Shown: positions 6,719-14,775 of the stretch, one piece after another
How positions within the stretch are numbered: position 1 is the stretch's first letter
How the letters are laid out: each line of letters starts with the position of its first letter
Source: Lachnospiraceae bacterium
GTDB lineage: Bacteria; Bacillota; Clostridia; Lachnospirales; Lachnospiraceae
DNA: 35,857 nucleotides
Assembly (NCBI GenBank): GCA_021202235.1
Contig: JAJQDL010000175.1
Coordinates: 1 to 35,857 of the forward strand
Reading direction: 5' to 3'
The notes under the pieces: generated by a model
The model's database searches: none
What the model saw: the letters and a program-made list of their open reading frames with translations, nothing else
Told to the model about the DNA's origin: nothing
Program-made: the position numbers and the translations under genes

Positions 6719-9473
6719 GCAAAATAATATGGAGGAGAAGAAAACGGGAGCGGCGAAGGCTGAACAGCCAAAAAAGAAAAAGATCACCGCTGTCTTCCAC
6801 AAACAGAATAGTGCCCAGAACAGCTTGAAGTCCAGACCCGGCGGAAGCGGGGCGAAGAAAACCGGCCTAAAACCGGCCGCAACGCCCCCTGCGGCCGGTC
6901 AGCCTCCGGGAGGACGAACCTCAGAGACCGGGAAGGCGGCCGGCCCGAAGCCGACAGAGCGCCGACCGGAGATGGCCGGGACACAGACTCCTGCGCCGAA
7001 GGCTCCCAAGGCCCCGGCAGCGAAGAGTCAGGAGGCGAAATCGCAGACCGCCAAGACTCCGGAGGAGAAGCCTCAGGAGGTAAAGGCTCCGGAGACCGCT
7101 GCGGCGGAGGTGAAGAGCGGAGAAGCGGCGGCGAAGCCTGCTGAGGAGAAGCCGGTGCGCCGTTTCGTTGATATGGAGAAGGTTCGTGCGGCGGACCGGG
7201 CGGAGCGTTCCCGGGCAGAGCGGGCCCGTAACCAGAGAACCCGCGGCGCCCGCGGCCGCCAGCGCGCCGCGCGCCCGGGAGCCCGGCCTGGCGGCGCCTC
7301 TCGACGCGGCCAGGGGAGTCAGAACGGCCAGCGCGGCTACCGCAGCGGTCAGGGAAGCCAGGGCGGCGGACGAACCGGCGGCTATCGCAGTGGCCAGGGC
7401 AGCCAGGGAGGCTACCGCAGTGGTCAGGGAGGCCAGGGCGGCGGACGGCCCGGTGAGAGAAGCGGCGGGTACCGCGGCGGCCAGGGAGGATCCAGGACGG
7501 CAGACCGGCCCAAGGCGACGGCAGCGGATTTTGGACGTATGGGCGTCACCGGAAAAGGACCGGCTCAGAAGAACGGACCGAAGAATCAGAAGAACAATGG
7601 CCGTTACAATAAGAATGATTCGGATGAGATGAGACGTCCCGGCGGGAAGAGCCGGAGCAGTAAAGATCTGACCCGGCCCAGGAAGCCTGTCCGCAAGGAG
7701 CCGGCGGAGCCGGAGATCAAGATGATCGTCCTGCCTGAGACGCTCACGATCAAGGAACTGGCGGATAAGATGAAGATCGCTCCCTCGGCGATCGTAAAGA
7801 AGCTTTTCATGGCAGGAAAAGTGGTAACGGTCAATCAGGAGATCGATTATGAGACCGCCGCAGACATCGCGGTCGAGTTTGACGTGCTGACCGAAAAGGA
7901 AGTTCAGGTCAACGTTATTGAGGAACTGCTGAAGGATACCACGGAGGATAAGCCAGAGGATATGGTTTCCCGTCCCCCGGTGGTCTGCGTCATGGGTCAT
8001 GTCGATCACGGTAAGACATCCCTCCTGGATGCCATCCGCAATACCAATGTGACGGCCAAGGAGGCCGGCGGCATTACACAGGCGATCGGCGCTTCCGTCG
8101 TGGAGATCAACGGACAGAAGATTACTTTCCTGGATACCCCCGGACACGAAGCCTTTACCGCCATGCGGATGCGGGGCGCACAGTCGACGGATATCGCGAT
8201 CCTGGTGGTGGCTGCCGACGACGGCGTCATGCCGCAGACGGTGGAAGCCATTAACCATGCCCGGGCTGCCGGCGTGGAGATCATTGTAGCGATCAACAAG
8301 ATCGATAAACCCGGTGCCAATGTCGAGCGAGTGAAGCAGGAACTGACCGAGCATGAGCTGGTCTCTGAGGACTGGGGCGGCAGCAATATCTTTGTGCCGG
8401 TGTCCGCCAAGACCGGCGAGGGCATTGATGCTCTTCTGGAGTCCATCCTTCTGGTGGCCGAGGTGGCAGAGCTGAAGGCGAATCCCAACCGGAATGCGCG
8501 CGGTCTGGTCATCGAAGCGCAGCTGGATAAGGGACAGGGACCGGTGGCAACGGTGCTGGTTCAGAAGGGAACGCTTCATGTCGGAGATACCGTGGCGGCG
8601 GGCGCCTGCTATGGCAAGATCCGTGCCATGATCAACGATAAGGGACGCCGCGTGAAGACAGCGGGCCCCAGCGACCCGGTGAAGATCCTGGGTCTGAATG
8701 ATGTGCCCAATGCCGGCGAGATCTTTAATGCCACGGATACAGAGAAAGAGGCGAGAAGCTATGCCGAGACCTTCATCGCTGAGGGCAAGAAGAAGCTTCT
8801 TGACGATACGAAAGCCCGGCTGTCTCTGGACGATCTGTTCTCCCAGATCAAGGCCGGCAATGTGAAGGAACTGAACCTGATCATCAAAGCGGATGTGCAG
8901 GGTTCCGTGGAGGCCGTGAAGCAGAGCCTGGTGAAGCTTTCCAATGAGGAGGTCGTCGTGAAGGTGATCCACGGCGGCGTGGGCGCCATCAACGAGTCCG
9001 ATGTCTCCTTGGCTTCGGCTTCCAACGCCATCATCATCGGTTTTAACGTGCGGCCGGATGCCACGGCGAAGTCGATCGCGGAGCAGGAGAAGGTGGATAT
9101 TCGCCTGTACAAGGTGATCTACCAGGCCATCGAGGATGTGGAAGCAGCCATGAAGGGCATGCTGGATCCGATCTTCGAGGAACAGGTACTGGGCCATGCG
9201 GTGGTACGTCAGACCTTCAAGGCTTCCGGCGTGGGAACGATCGCCGGCGCCTATCTGCTGGACGGCAAGATCGTTCGCGGCTGCAAGTGCCGGATCAGCC
9301 GGGACGGGGAGCAGCTCTTCGACGGCGATCTGGTGTCCCTGAAGCGGTTTAAGGATGACGTGAAGGAAGTGGTGGCCGGATTCGAGTGCGGCCTGGTGTT
9401 CGATAAATTCAATGATCTGAAGGAAGACGATACAGTAGAAGCCTACACGATGGTGGAGGTGCCACGGACCTGA
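6708..9473 (+). CDS. infB: Translation initiation factor IF-2
   Basis: A 921-residue GTPase that places fMet-tRNA on the 30S P site and promotes subunit joining. I start at ATG6708, 8 nt after GGAGG; the track's ATG6681 adds nine residues inside ylxQ. The N-terminal ~350 residues are low-complexity: an Ala/Lys/Pro/Glu stretch, a basic region, then a Gly/Gln/Arg-rich repeat block (~198-263). The conserved core follows: IF2_N ([13 protein letters not shown]), G1 GHVDHGKT (~430), G3 DTPGHEAF, G4 NKID, G5 SAK, then domains II, III and IV. The core is complete. The repeat block is unusual among IF-2 extensions and is reported as a finding. A terminator follows. Confidence 0.96.
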   Translation: MASEQNNMEEKKTGAAKAEQPKKKKITAVFHKQNSAQNSLKSRPGGSGAKKTGLKPAATPPAAGQPPGGRTSETGKAAGPKPTERRPEMAGTQTPAPKAPKAPAAKSQEAKSQTAKTPEEKPQEVKAPETAAAEVKSGEAAAKPAEEKPVRRFVDMEKVRAADRAERSRAERARNQRTRGARGRQRAARPGARPGGASRRGQGSQNGQRGYRSGQGSQGGGRTGGYRSGQGSQGGYRSGQGGQGGGRPGERSGGYRGGQGGSRTADRPKATAADFGRMGVTGKGPAQKNGPKNQKNNGRYNKNDSDEMRRPGGKSRSSKDLTRPRKPVRKEPAEPEIKMIVLPETLTIKELADKMKIAPSAIVKKLFMAGKVVTVNQEIDYETAADIAVEFDVLTEKEVQVNVIEELLKDTTEDKPEDMVSRPPVVCVMGHVDHGKTSLLDAIRNTNVTAKEAGGITQAIGASVVEINGQKITFLDTPGHEAFTAMRMRGAQSTDIAILVVAADDGVMPQTVEAINHARAAGVEIIVAINKIDKPGANVERVKQELTEHELVSEDWGGSNIFVPVSAKTGEGIDALLESILLVAEVAELKANPNRNARGLVIEAQLDKGQGPVATVLVQKGTLHVGDTVAAGACYGKIRAMINDKGRRVKTAGPSDPVKILGLNDVPNAGEIFNATDTEKEARSYAETFIAEGKKKLLDDTKARLSLDDLFSQIKAGNVKELNLIIKADVQGSVEAVKQSLVKLSNEEVVVKVIHGGVGAINESDVSLASASNAIIIGFNVRPDATAKSIAEQEKVDIRLYKVIYQAIEDVEAAMKGMLDPIFEEQVLGHAVVRQTFKASGVGTIAGAYLLDGKIVRGCKCRISRDGEQLFDGDLVSLKRFKDDVKEVVAGFECGLVFDKFNDLKEDDTVEAYTMVEVPRT
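7300..7496 (+). repeat. Degenerate Gly/Gln/Arg repeats in infB
   Basis: Imperfect tandem DNA repeats encode units such as [21 protein letters not shown] and [13 protein letters not shown] at IF-2 residues ~198-263. The composition resembles RGG-type RNA-binding, phase-separating tracts. The repeated GGYRSGQ unit is visible at both DNA and protein level. Confidence 0.75.
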
Positions 9474-9520
9474 GGTCCGGGAGCAGCCTGAGCGTGTCCT
9501 GACGGAATGTACGACAGTCA

Positions 9521-9552
9521 AAGAGTGGATGGGAGATCGTCCACTCTTTTCT
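9521..9552 (+). terminator. Terminator after infB
   Basis: A 9-bp stem AAGAGTGGA / TCCACTCTT with a 10-nt loop runs into TTTTC. The stem sequence is the same as the core of the hairpin in the rimP leader at 4232-4257. Confidence 0.85.
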
Positions 9553-9614
9553 TCGACAGGGAAATATTTCCTTAAAGCCCGTGCGGGCAGCCGATGATAA
9601 GGAGGTTGTTAATC

Positions 9615-9995
9615 ATGAGAAAGAACAGCATAAAAAATATCCGCATCAACAGTGAAGTGCAGAAGGAACTGAGCCGCATCATCCGCGATGAGGTGAAGGA
9701 TCCCCGGATCCACCCGATGACAAGCATTACCTCTGTGGAGGTGGCCCCGGATCTGAAGACCTGCAAGGCCTATGTCAGTGTGCTGGGAGACGCCGAAGCG
9801 GTGGAGAATACGGTGGCCGGACTGCGGAGCGCGGAGGGATATATCCGCAGCTGCCTGGCCCGGACGGTCAACCTGCGCAATACGCCGCAGATCCGCTTTA
9901 TCTCCGACCAGTCGATTGAGTACGGGGTTGCGATGACGCGGAAGATTGACGAAGTGACCGGCGGGAGCCAGGAGGAGACGGATGATGTCGATTGA
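9615..9995 (+). CDS. rbfA: Ribosome-binding factor A
   Basis: A 126-residue KH-fold protein that binds immature 30S subunits near helix 1 of 16S rRNA. Family motifs: INSEVQKELSRIIRDEVKDPRI, then VEVAPDLKTCKAYVSVLGD and RNTPQIRFISDQSIEYG. ATG9615 follows AAGGAGG by 9 nt; the track's ATG9594 lies before that site and is rejected. It follows the infB terminator and heads rbfA-nrnA-truB-ribF, overlapping nrnA by 14 nt. Confidence 0.94.
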   Translation: MRKNSIKNIRINSEVQKELSRIIRDEVKDPRIHPMTSITSVEVAPDLKTCKAYVSVLGDAEAVENTVAGLRSAEGYIRSCLARTVNLRNTPQIRFISDQSIEYGVAMTRKIDEVTGGSQEETDDVD

Positions 9996-10959
9996 AGAAT
10001 GGGTCGAGGGGGCTGCTACGGCCGTTATCCTGGGGCATGTTCACCCGGACGGCGACTGTGTCGGATCCTGCCTGGGACTGCGCAGCTATCTGCGTGCCGT
10101 GAAGCCGGAGCTTTGCGTGCAGGTCTATCTGGAACCGTTTGCCGGGGAATTTCATTTCCTGACAGGAGCGGATGCGGTTTCCCCGGATTTCTATGAGGAG
10201 AAGAGCTATGATATCTGCTTTGCGCTGGACTGCTCAGACCGGGAACGTCTGGGAGATGCGGTGAGATATCTGGATGGAGCAAAGCGGACAGTTTGCCTGG
10301 ATCACCATATTACCAACGAGGGATTCGCTGACGTGAATGTGATCCGTCCGCATGCCAGCTCCACCTCGGAGGTGCTGGCGGAGCTGATGGAGCCGGGGAA
10401 AATGGATCGGGCGACCGCGGAGTGCCTGTATCTGGGCATCGTTCACGATACCGGTGTGTTCAAGCATTCCAATACCAGCGAGAAGACCATGCGGATCGCC
10501 GGGGCGCTGCTGGCGAAGGGCGTTTCCTCTTCGCATATCATCGACGATACATTTTACCGGAAGACCTTCGGACAGAACAGGATTCTGGGATGCGCTCTGC
10601 TGGCAGCGGAGCTTCGGCTCGACGGCCGCCTTATTGCCAGCTGTGTGACCGGGAAGGATCTGGAGCGCTGCGGCGTGACCAACCGCAATCTTGACGGGAT
10701 CATTGATCAGCTGCGTGTGACAGAAGGCGTGGAAGTGGCGGTCTTTCTCTATGAGGCGGGGCCCGGTGAGTACAAGGTCAGCCTTCGCAGCAATGATCTG
10801 GTGGATGTCAGCCGGATCGCCCGTTCCTTCGGCGGGGGCGGACATGTAAAAGCCGCCGGGTGTACGGTGGCCGGTACCTGCGGAGATATCCTGGAGCGTA
10901 TCACGGCCCTGGCGGCGGAACAGCTGGGACAGCAGGAAGATGGCGCCGCGGCGCACTGA
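9982..10959 (+). CDS. nrnA: DHH/DHHA1 phosphoesterase, NrnA-like nanoRNase/pAp phosphatase
   Basis: A 325-residue cytosolic DHH-family phosphoesterase. The Mn-binding motifs are present: HVHPDGDCVGS, ALDCSD and the DHH signature in CLDHHITN, followed by TGVFKHSNTSEKT; the C-terminal DHHA1 domain ends in the typical SFGGGGHVKAAG. B. subtilis NrnA degrades 2-5-mer RNAs and dephosphorylates pAp; the same role is inferred here from motifs and from its usual place between rbfA and truB. Two adjacent ATGs (9982, 9985) follow GGAGGAG; either could be used. It overlaps the end of rbfA. Confidence 0.9.
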   Translation: MMSIEEWVEGAATAVILGHVHPDGDCVGSCLGLRSYLRAVKPELCVQVYLEPFAGEFHFLTGADAVSPDFYEEKSYDICFALDCSDRERLGDAVRYLDGAKRTVCLDHHITNEGFADVNVIRPHASSTSEVLAELMEPGKMDRATAECLYLGIVHDTGVFKHSNTSEKTMRIAGALLAKGVSSSHIIDDTFYRKTFGQNRILGCALLAAELRLDGRLIASCVTGKDLERCGVTNRNLDGIIDQLRVTEGVEVAVFLYEAGPGEYKVSLRSNDLVDVSRIARSFGGGGHVKAAGCTVAGTCGDILERITALAAEQLGQQEDGAAAH

Positions 10960-10974
10960 GCGAACGGGAGAGAA

Positions 10975-11667
10975 ATGGACGGAATACTCATTATAAATAA
11001 GGAAAAAGGCTTCACCTCCCATGACGTGGTGGCGAAGCTGCGGGGGATCCTCGGGCAGAAGAAGATCGGCCATACCGGCACCCTGGATCCGAACGCGGAG
11101 GGGGTCCTGCCTGTATGCCTGGGGAAAGCGACCAAAGTCTGTGATCTGCTGACGGACACGGATAAATGCTATGAGACAGTCATGCATCTTGGCGTGGAGA
11201 CGGATACGCAGGATCTGACCGGGACGGTGCTGGCGCGTAAGCCCGTCGAGGCGACAGAGGAAGAGATCCGGGCGGCAGCGGAGAGTTTCGTGGGCTCGTA
11301 TGAGCAGGTGCCTCCCATGTATTCGGCGCTGAAGGTGAACGGGCAGAAGCTGTGCGATCTGGCACGGGCCGGCCGGGAGGTGGAGCGCGCGCCGCGTCCG
11401 GTGAAGATTTATTCTCTGCAGATCCTGGCGTGGGATCTGCCACGGGTCCGTCTGCGTGTGGAATGCTCTAAAGGAACCTACATCCGCACGCTCTGCCATG
11501 ACATCGGGCAGCGCCTGGGCTGCGGCGCCGCGGTGGAGGAACTGATCCGGACCCGGGCCGGACGTTTTGAACTGTCTCAGGCGAAGACTCTGGGAGAGAT
11601 CGAAACCCTGCGGGATCGGGGGGAGCTTGCGAGCGTGCGGATCCCGTTGGAGGAGATCTTCGCGTAG
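10975..11667 (+). CDS. truB: tRNA pseudouridine(55) synthase TruB, C-terminally truncated
   Basis: The protein forms pseudouridine-55 in the tRNA T loop. All catalytic parts are visible in 230 residues: GHTGTLDPNAEGVL with catalytic Asp38, YSALKVNGQKLCDLARAG, and the late CSKGTYIRTLCHDIG. Family members usually have ~290-310 residues, and here a TAG stops translation just after LEEIFA. The DNA beyond it still encodes a TruB-like C-terminus (see 11668-11865), so the gene has lost its C-terminal domain, truly or through sequence error. ATG10975 follows GGGAGA. The catalytic domain alone could retain activity. It lies between nrnA and ribF. Confidence 0.88.
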   Translation: MDGILIINKEKGFTSHDVVAKLRGILGQKKIGHTGTLDPNAEGVLPVCLGKATKVCDLLTDTDKCYETVMHLGVETDTQDLTGTVLARKPVEATEEEIRAAAESFVGSYEQVPPMYSALKVNGQKLCDLARAGREVERAPRPVKIYSLQILAWDLPRVRLRVECSKGTYIRTLCHDIGQRLGCGAAVEELIRTRAGRFELSQAKTLGEIETLRDRGELASVRIPLEEIFA

Positions 11668-11865
11668 CGGCCGCGGCAGCCGGTCCGACCCGCGCGGGAC
11701 CTCTCCCGGCAACATGGCCATGCTCTGCGGCCTCCCGGGGGCGAGGCTTCCGCCCCCCCCCTGCGGGGAGAGTGCGCCGTGTATTTCTCGGATGGCCGTT
11801 TTGCCGCTGTCTATGAGACGCAGGAGAAGACGGACCGTCTGAAAGTAAAAAAAATGTTCGCATGA
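11668..11865 (+). pseudogene. truB: Remnant of the TruB C-terminal domain
   Basis: After the truB TAG, the same frame runs open to TGA11865 and ends in VYFSDGRFAAVYE ... KVKKMFA, which reads like a normal TruB C-terminus. The middle part makes better sense in the +1 frame, where PGNMAMLCGLPGA appears; the frame returns near a run of nine C at 11753-11761. At least one base change and two frame changes would be needed to restore a full protein. Seen in sequence; the assignment to TruB is inference. Confidence 0.6.
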
Positions 11866-11880
11866 TGCAGACAGAAAGCG

Positions 11881-12816
11881 TTGGATATGTTTTACATTCA
11901 TGATACAGGAAAAATCAGGCAGGATCGGCCCTCCATTGTTACGATTGGTAAATTTGACGGATTCCACCGGGGACACCAGAAGATCCTGAGGGAGGCGGCG
12001 GCTGACAGGACGGGAGAGCGCCAGGTGGTGGTATTTACGTTTTCGCGTTCTCCGCAGATGGTTCTGGCCGGCCGGGAGGGGACGAGCCTGAGTACACGCC
12101 GGGAGAAGCTGGCACTGGCGGAACGTTTTGGCGCTGACGGCGTAATAGAGTATCCGTTTACGGAGGAAGTGCGCCATATGTCGGCGGAGAGATTTCTGCG
12201 CGAGATCCTTGTGGATCAGCTGCAGGCCTGCGAGATTGTTGCCGGGCCGGATTGCCGTTTCGGGTATGAGCGGCAGGGAGATGTGACCTTCCTGGAGGTG
12301 AAAGCTCAGGAACTGGGCTTCTCTCTGCATATCGTCGAGAAGGAGCGGTATGACGGCGCAGTGATCAGCAGCAGCCGGATCCGGGAGTCTCTGGCCCGGG
12401 GCGATGTGGAGAATGCCGCGGCCATGCTGGGATATCCTTTTGGCTATGAATCGGAGATCGTCCACGGCCGGCGTCTGGGCCGGACGCTGGGCTTCCCGAC
12501 GATCAATCAGGCGATCCCGGCAGAGAAGCTGGTTCCGGCTCTGGGTGTTTATGCTGCCGAGATTCTTCTCGACGGACAGCGTTTCCGGGGAATTGACAAT
12601 GGAGGTGTCATCCCCACTGGCTCCGGCGGGGACGGGCGCTTGGCCGGGGTTGAGACGAGTATCTTTGATTTTCATGAAGATGTCTACGGCAGACGGGTTC
12701 GGGTGGAGCTGAAGCACTTTGTTCGACCTGAGAGACGTTTTCCCTCTCTGGAAGCACTGAGGACGCAGGTGGAACGGGACAAAGAAATCGTGCGGGAATA
12801 CTGGAACCGGGCTTGA
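11881..12816 (+). CDS. ribF: Bifunctional riboflavin kinase/FAD synthetase
   Basis: A ~311-residue enzyme that phosphorylates riboflavin to FMN and adenylylates FMN to FAD. The FAD synthetase half has VTIGKFDGFHRGHQ, VVFTFSRSPQ, VAGPDCRFG and ISSSRIRESLARGD. The riboflavin kinase half begins GRRLGRTLGFPTINQ and continues to GVETSIFDF and RPERRFPSLEAL. The start is TTG11881 or ATG11887; both have weak ribosome binding sites and the ATG fits the family N-terminus slightly better. It is last in rbfA-nrnA-truB-ribF. The promoter of the next gene lies across its stop codon. Confidence 0.93.
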   Translation: MDMFYIHDTGKIRQDRPSIVTIGKFDGFHRGHQKILREAAADRTGERQVVVFTFSRSPQMVLAGREGTSLSTRREKLALAERFGADGVIEYPFTEEVRHMSAERFLREILVDQLQACEIVAGPDCRFGYERQGDVTFLEVKAQELGFSLHIVEKERYDGAVISSSRIRESLARGDVENAAAMLGYPFGYESEIVHGRRLGRTLGFPTINQAIPAEKLVPALGVYAAEILLDGQRFRGIDNGGVIPTGSGGDGRLAGVETSIFDFHEDVYGRRVRVELKHFVRPERRFPSLEALRTQVERDKEIVREYWNRA

Positions 12817-12841
12817 CAGGAAGCGGCAGGAATGCTATGAT
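12813..12841 (+). promoter_or_regulatory. Promoter of the SH3/NlpC-P60 gene
   Basis: TTGACA (12813-12818), a 17-nt spacer and TATGAT (12836-12841). The -35 overlaps the ribF stop codon. Confidence 0.8.
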
Positions 12842-12847
12842 GTGCCT

Positions 12848-12864
12848 TGTAACATTTTTGTAAC
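12848..12864 (+). promoter_or_regulatory. Candidate WalR box (TGTAAC-N5-TGTAAC)
   Basis: The direct repeat TGTAAC-ATTTT-TGTAAC fits the WalR (YycF) consensus TGTWAH-N5-TGTWAH known from B. subtilis. It begins 6 nt after the -10, over the expected start site, a position that suggests repression. The gene downstream is a cell-wall hydrolase, the usual WalR target class. Confidence 0.6.
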
Positions 12865-12910
12865 AAGTGCGCAATGTATTTTCATTGCCCGGTTTTTGGA
12901 GGTGAATTTA

Positions 12911-14215
12911 TTGTTTCGCAGGACAACAAAAATCGGCCTGCTGCTGTTGACCGCATGTATATGCGGGGCGGCGACGCCGGTTTTCGCTGATTCCGTCGAT
13001 TCGGTATCCGGTCTCGCGGGAAGTGCCGCTCTTCTGGAGCAGTACTACAGCCGGGAAACAGAGCAGGATACAGAGGATACGGAAGCAGGAGAGGCTGTCA
13101 CAGAAGAAACATCCGCCCCGGAGACGGTGACGTCAGAGGCGGAGACACCGACGGAAGAGGAAGCAGCGGAGCAGATCGAATCAGAGGAAGCGGAGACAGA
13201 CTCTGTGGGGGCCGATGAGCCGGAAGCAGAGGCAGAACCAGCGGATACCGATATTTCGGAGACAGAGTCCGGGGAAGCGGATGCGTTGGAAAGCGAGGAG
13301 GTCTCTTCCGCAGATGCATGGGATAATCTTCTGGCTGAGGCCAGAACGACGGCTCTGAACACGTATGATTACCTTGGTATAGCGTCTCTGGACGGCGGTT
13401 ATCTGAACGTACGTGAGGAAGCCAGCACGGAAGCGACCGTGATCGGCCAGATGGAGAACGGAGATGCCTGCGAGATCCTTGATTCGGAGGACGGCTGGTA
13501 TTATATTTCGTCCGGTTCGGTGGAGGGATATGTCTCTTCGGATTATATCCTGACCGGTGATGCGGCCGAAGAGGCCGCGGTGTCTTCCATGGTGCTGAAG
13601 ATTCAGATCGCCACTGAGACATTGAATGTGCGGACGGAACCCTCGGAGGAAGCTTCCGTTCTGACGCAGGTGGGGATTGATGAACGCTACGGCTTCGTTG
13701 AAAATCTGGGAGACTGGATTGAGATTGAGGTGAATGAGGATTCGAACGGCTATGTGTCGAGCGAGTATGTGAAGCTGCGCTATACGCTGCCGAAGGCGAC
13801 CGTGGTGGAACCGGAAGAGGAAAGCGAGGAAGCGGAGGAAGCCTCCGCGGAGCCTTCCCTGCGGGAACAGATCGTATCCTATGCCATGCAGTTCCTTGGG
13901 AATCCCTATGTCTGGGGCGGAGAGAGTCTGACGAATGGCTGTGACTGTTCCGGTTTTACCATGCTGATCTATCGGCATTTTGGCATCAGTCTTTCTCACT
14001 ACAGTGTGTCTCAGGCGAATGAAGGGCGCAGCGTGGATTCCAGCAGCATGCAGCCCGGAGACCTGGTGTTTTATGCCAGCGGCGGCACAATCAATCATGT
14101 GACCATGTATATAGGAAACGGACAGGTCATCGGTGCGCAGAGCACAAGGTCCGGCATTGCCATCCGCAGCTGGGATTATCGAACACCGGTGAAGATCGTC
14201 AGTGTGCTGGGATAA
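12911..14215 (+). CDS. Secreted SH3-domain NlpC/P60 peptidoglycan endopeptidase
   Basis: About 434 residues. I start at TTG12911, 6 nt after GGAGGTG; the track's start at 12842 lies before that site and would put ~23 residues ahead of the signal peptide. MFRRTTKIGLLLLTACICGAATPVFAD is a typical signal peptide shape. Next come an acidic Glu/Ser/Thr/Ala-rich spacer (~50-150), two bacterial SH3 domains (around LNVREEASTEATVIGQ and LNVRTEPSEEASVLTQ), a second acidic linker, and an NlpC/P60 domain with the catalytic Cys346 in CDCSGF, His396 in NHVTMYIG and a later polar residue. It should cleave stem-peptide bonds (D-gamma-Glu-diamino acid type) during wall remodelling. Own promoter with a WalR-like box. 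No terminator follows, so transcripts may run into rpsO. Confidence 0.9.
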   Translation: MFRRTTKIGLLLLTACICGAATPVFADSVDSVSGLAGSAALLEQYYSRETEQDTEDTEAGEAVTEETSAPETVTSEAETPTEEEAAEQIESEEAETDSVGADEPEAEAEPADTDISETESGEADALESEEVSSADAWDNLLAEARTTALNTYDYLGIASLDGGYLNVREEASTEATVIGQMENGDACEILDSEDGWYYISSGSVEGYVSSDYILTGDAAEEAAVSSMVLKIQIATETLNVRTEPSEEASVLTQVGIDERYGFVENLGDWIEIEVNEDSNGYVSSEYVKLRYTLPKATVVEPEEESEEAEEASAEPSLREQIVSYAMQFLGNPYVWGGESLTNGCDCSGFTMLIYRHFGISLSHYSVSQANEGRSVDSSSMQPGDLVFYASGGTINHVTMYIGNGQVIGAQSTRSGIAIRSWDYRTPVKIVSVLG

Positions 14216-14223
14216 AAATTCTA

Positions 14224-14252
14224 TTTACAAGCCCGGAGCGTTGTGCTATAAT
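14224..14252 (+). promoter_or_regulatory. rpsO promoter
   Basis: TTTACA (14224-14229), a 17-nt spacer and a consensus TATAAT (14247-14252) lie ~90 nt before rpsO. Confidence 0.8.
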
Positions 14253-14266
14253 CTCCGGTGTTCGCC

Positions 14267-14306
14267 GATGCGCGGCTGTTGGAAACTCCGACCGCGGCCT
14301 GGCATC
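14267..14306 (+). promoter_or_regulatory. Structured rpsO leader, candidate S15 autoregulation site
   Basis: The leader folds as GATGC...GCATC, GCGG...CCGC and GTTGGA-AAC-TCCGAC stems, stacked with small internal loops. In several bacterial lineages S15 binds its own leader and blocks translation, through unrelated RNA folds. A similar function here is inference from position and structure. Confidence 0.45.
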
Positions 14307-14340
14307 CGGTGAGAAGTTTATGTAAGGAGGAAATCAATCC

Positions 14341-14607
14341 ATGATTTCAAAGGAAAAGAAAGCTGAGATTATTGCCGAGTATGGCAGAACCCCCGGCGAC
14401 ACGGGCTCTCCCGAGGTGCAGGTGGCACTTCTGACCGAGAGAATCGCAGAACTGACTGCACATCTGCAGGAGCATCCGAAGGATCATCATTCCAGAAGAG
14501 GTCTTCTGATGATGGTAGGTCAGCGTCGTGGGATGTTGGATTACCTGAAGAAGAATGACATTGAGCGGTATCGTTCCCTCATTGCTCGTCTGGGTATCCG
14601 GAAATGA
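14341..14607 (+). CDS. rpsO: 30S ribosomal protein S15
   Basis: An 88-residue protein of exactly the family length. Motifs: [57 protein letters not shown] and [13 protein letters not shown]. It binds 16S rRNA helices 20-22 early in 30S assembly and forms bridge B4. ATG14341 follows TAAGGAGG. It lies directly before pnp, the conserved order in many bacteria. A GGGTGGGGC-GTTT-GCTCCACCC hairpin without a good T-run follows at ~14616-14637 and may be a weak attenuator. Confidence 0.96.
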   Translation: MISKEKKAEIIAEYGRTPGDTGSPEVQVALLTERIAELTAHLQEHPKDHHSRRGLLMMVGQRRGMLDYLKKNDIERYRSLIARLGIRK

Positions 14608-14670
14608 TCTGACTTCTGGGTGGGGCGTTTGCTCCACCCTGTTCCTATTTCTAAGGACGAAAAAAAATTC

Positions 14671-14747
14671 GGGCAGATTTCTTCGAGACCACTGAAAAGG
14701 GAACCGTGCGGTGCGGTTTTCTTTTCAGTAGTTTCGACGAGCTGCCC
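14671..14747 (+). promoter_or_regulatory. Very long hairpin in the pnp leader
   Basis: GGGCAG pairs with CTGCCC at the base; above an internal loop TCGAGAC/GTTTCGA and then ACTGAAAAGGGAACCG / CGGTTTTCTTTTCAGT (with G-U pairs) close a 7-nt loop. That gives close to 30 bp of nearly continuous duplex ending 28 nt before the pnp ATG. In E. coli a long pnp leader hairpin is cut by RNase III and used in PNPase autoregulation. The same scheme here is inference. Confidence 0.7.
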
Positions 14748-14775
14748 GTCAAATACATGGAAAAAGGAGAATATC

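Noticed and set aside
11567-11842. 91-aa ORF in +1 frame at the end of truB
   Set aside because: Not a separate gene. Part of it (PGNMAMLCGLPGA) is better explained as out-of-frame TruB C-terminus.
10234-12717. 827-aa minus-strand ORF across nrnA, truB and ribF
   Set aside because: It spans three known genes antisense, with no motif or plausible start; a codon-bias shadow.
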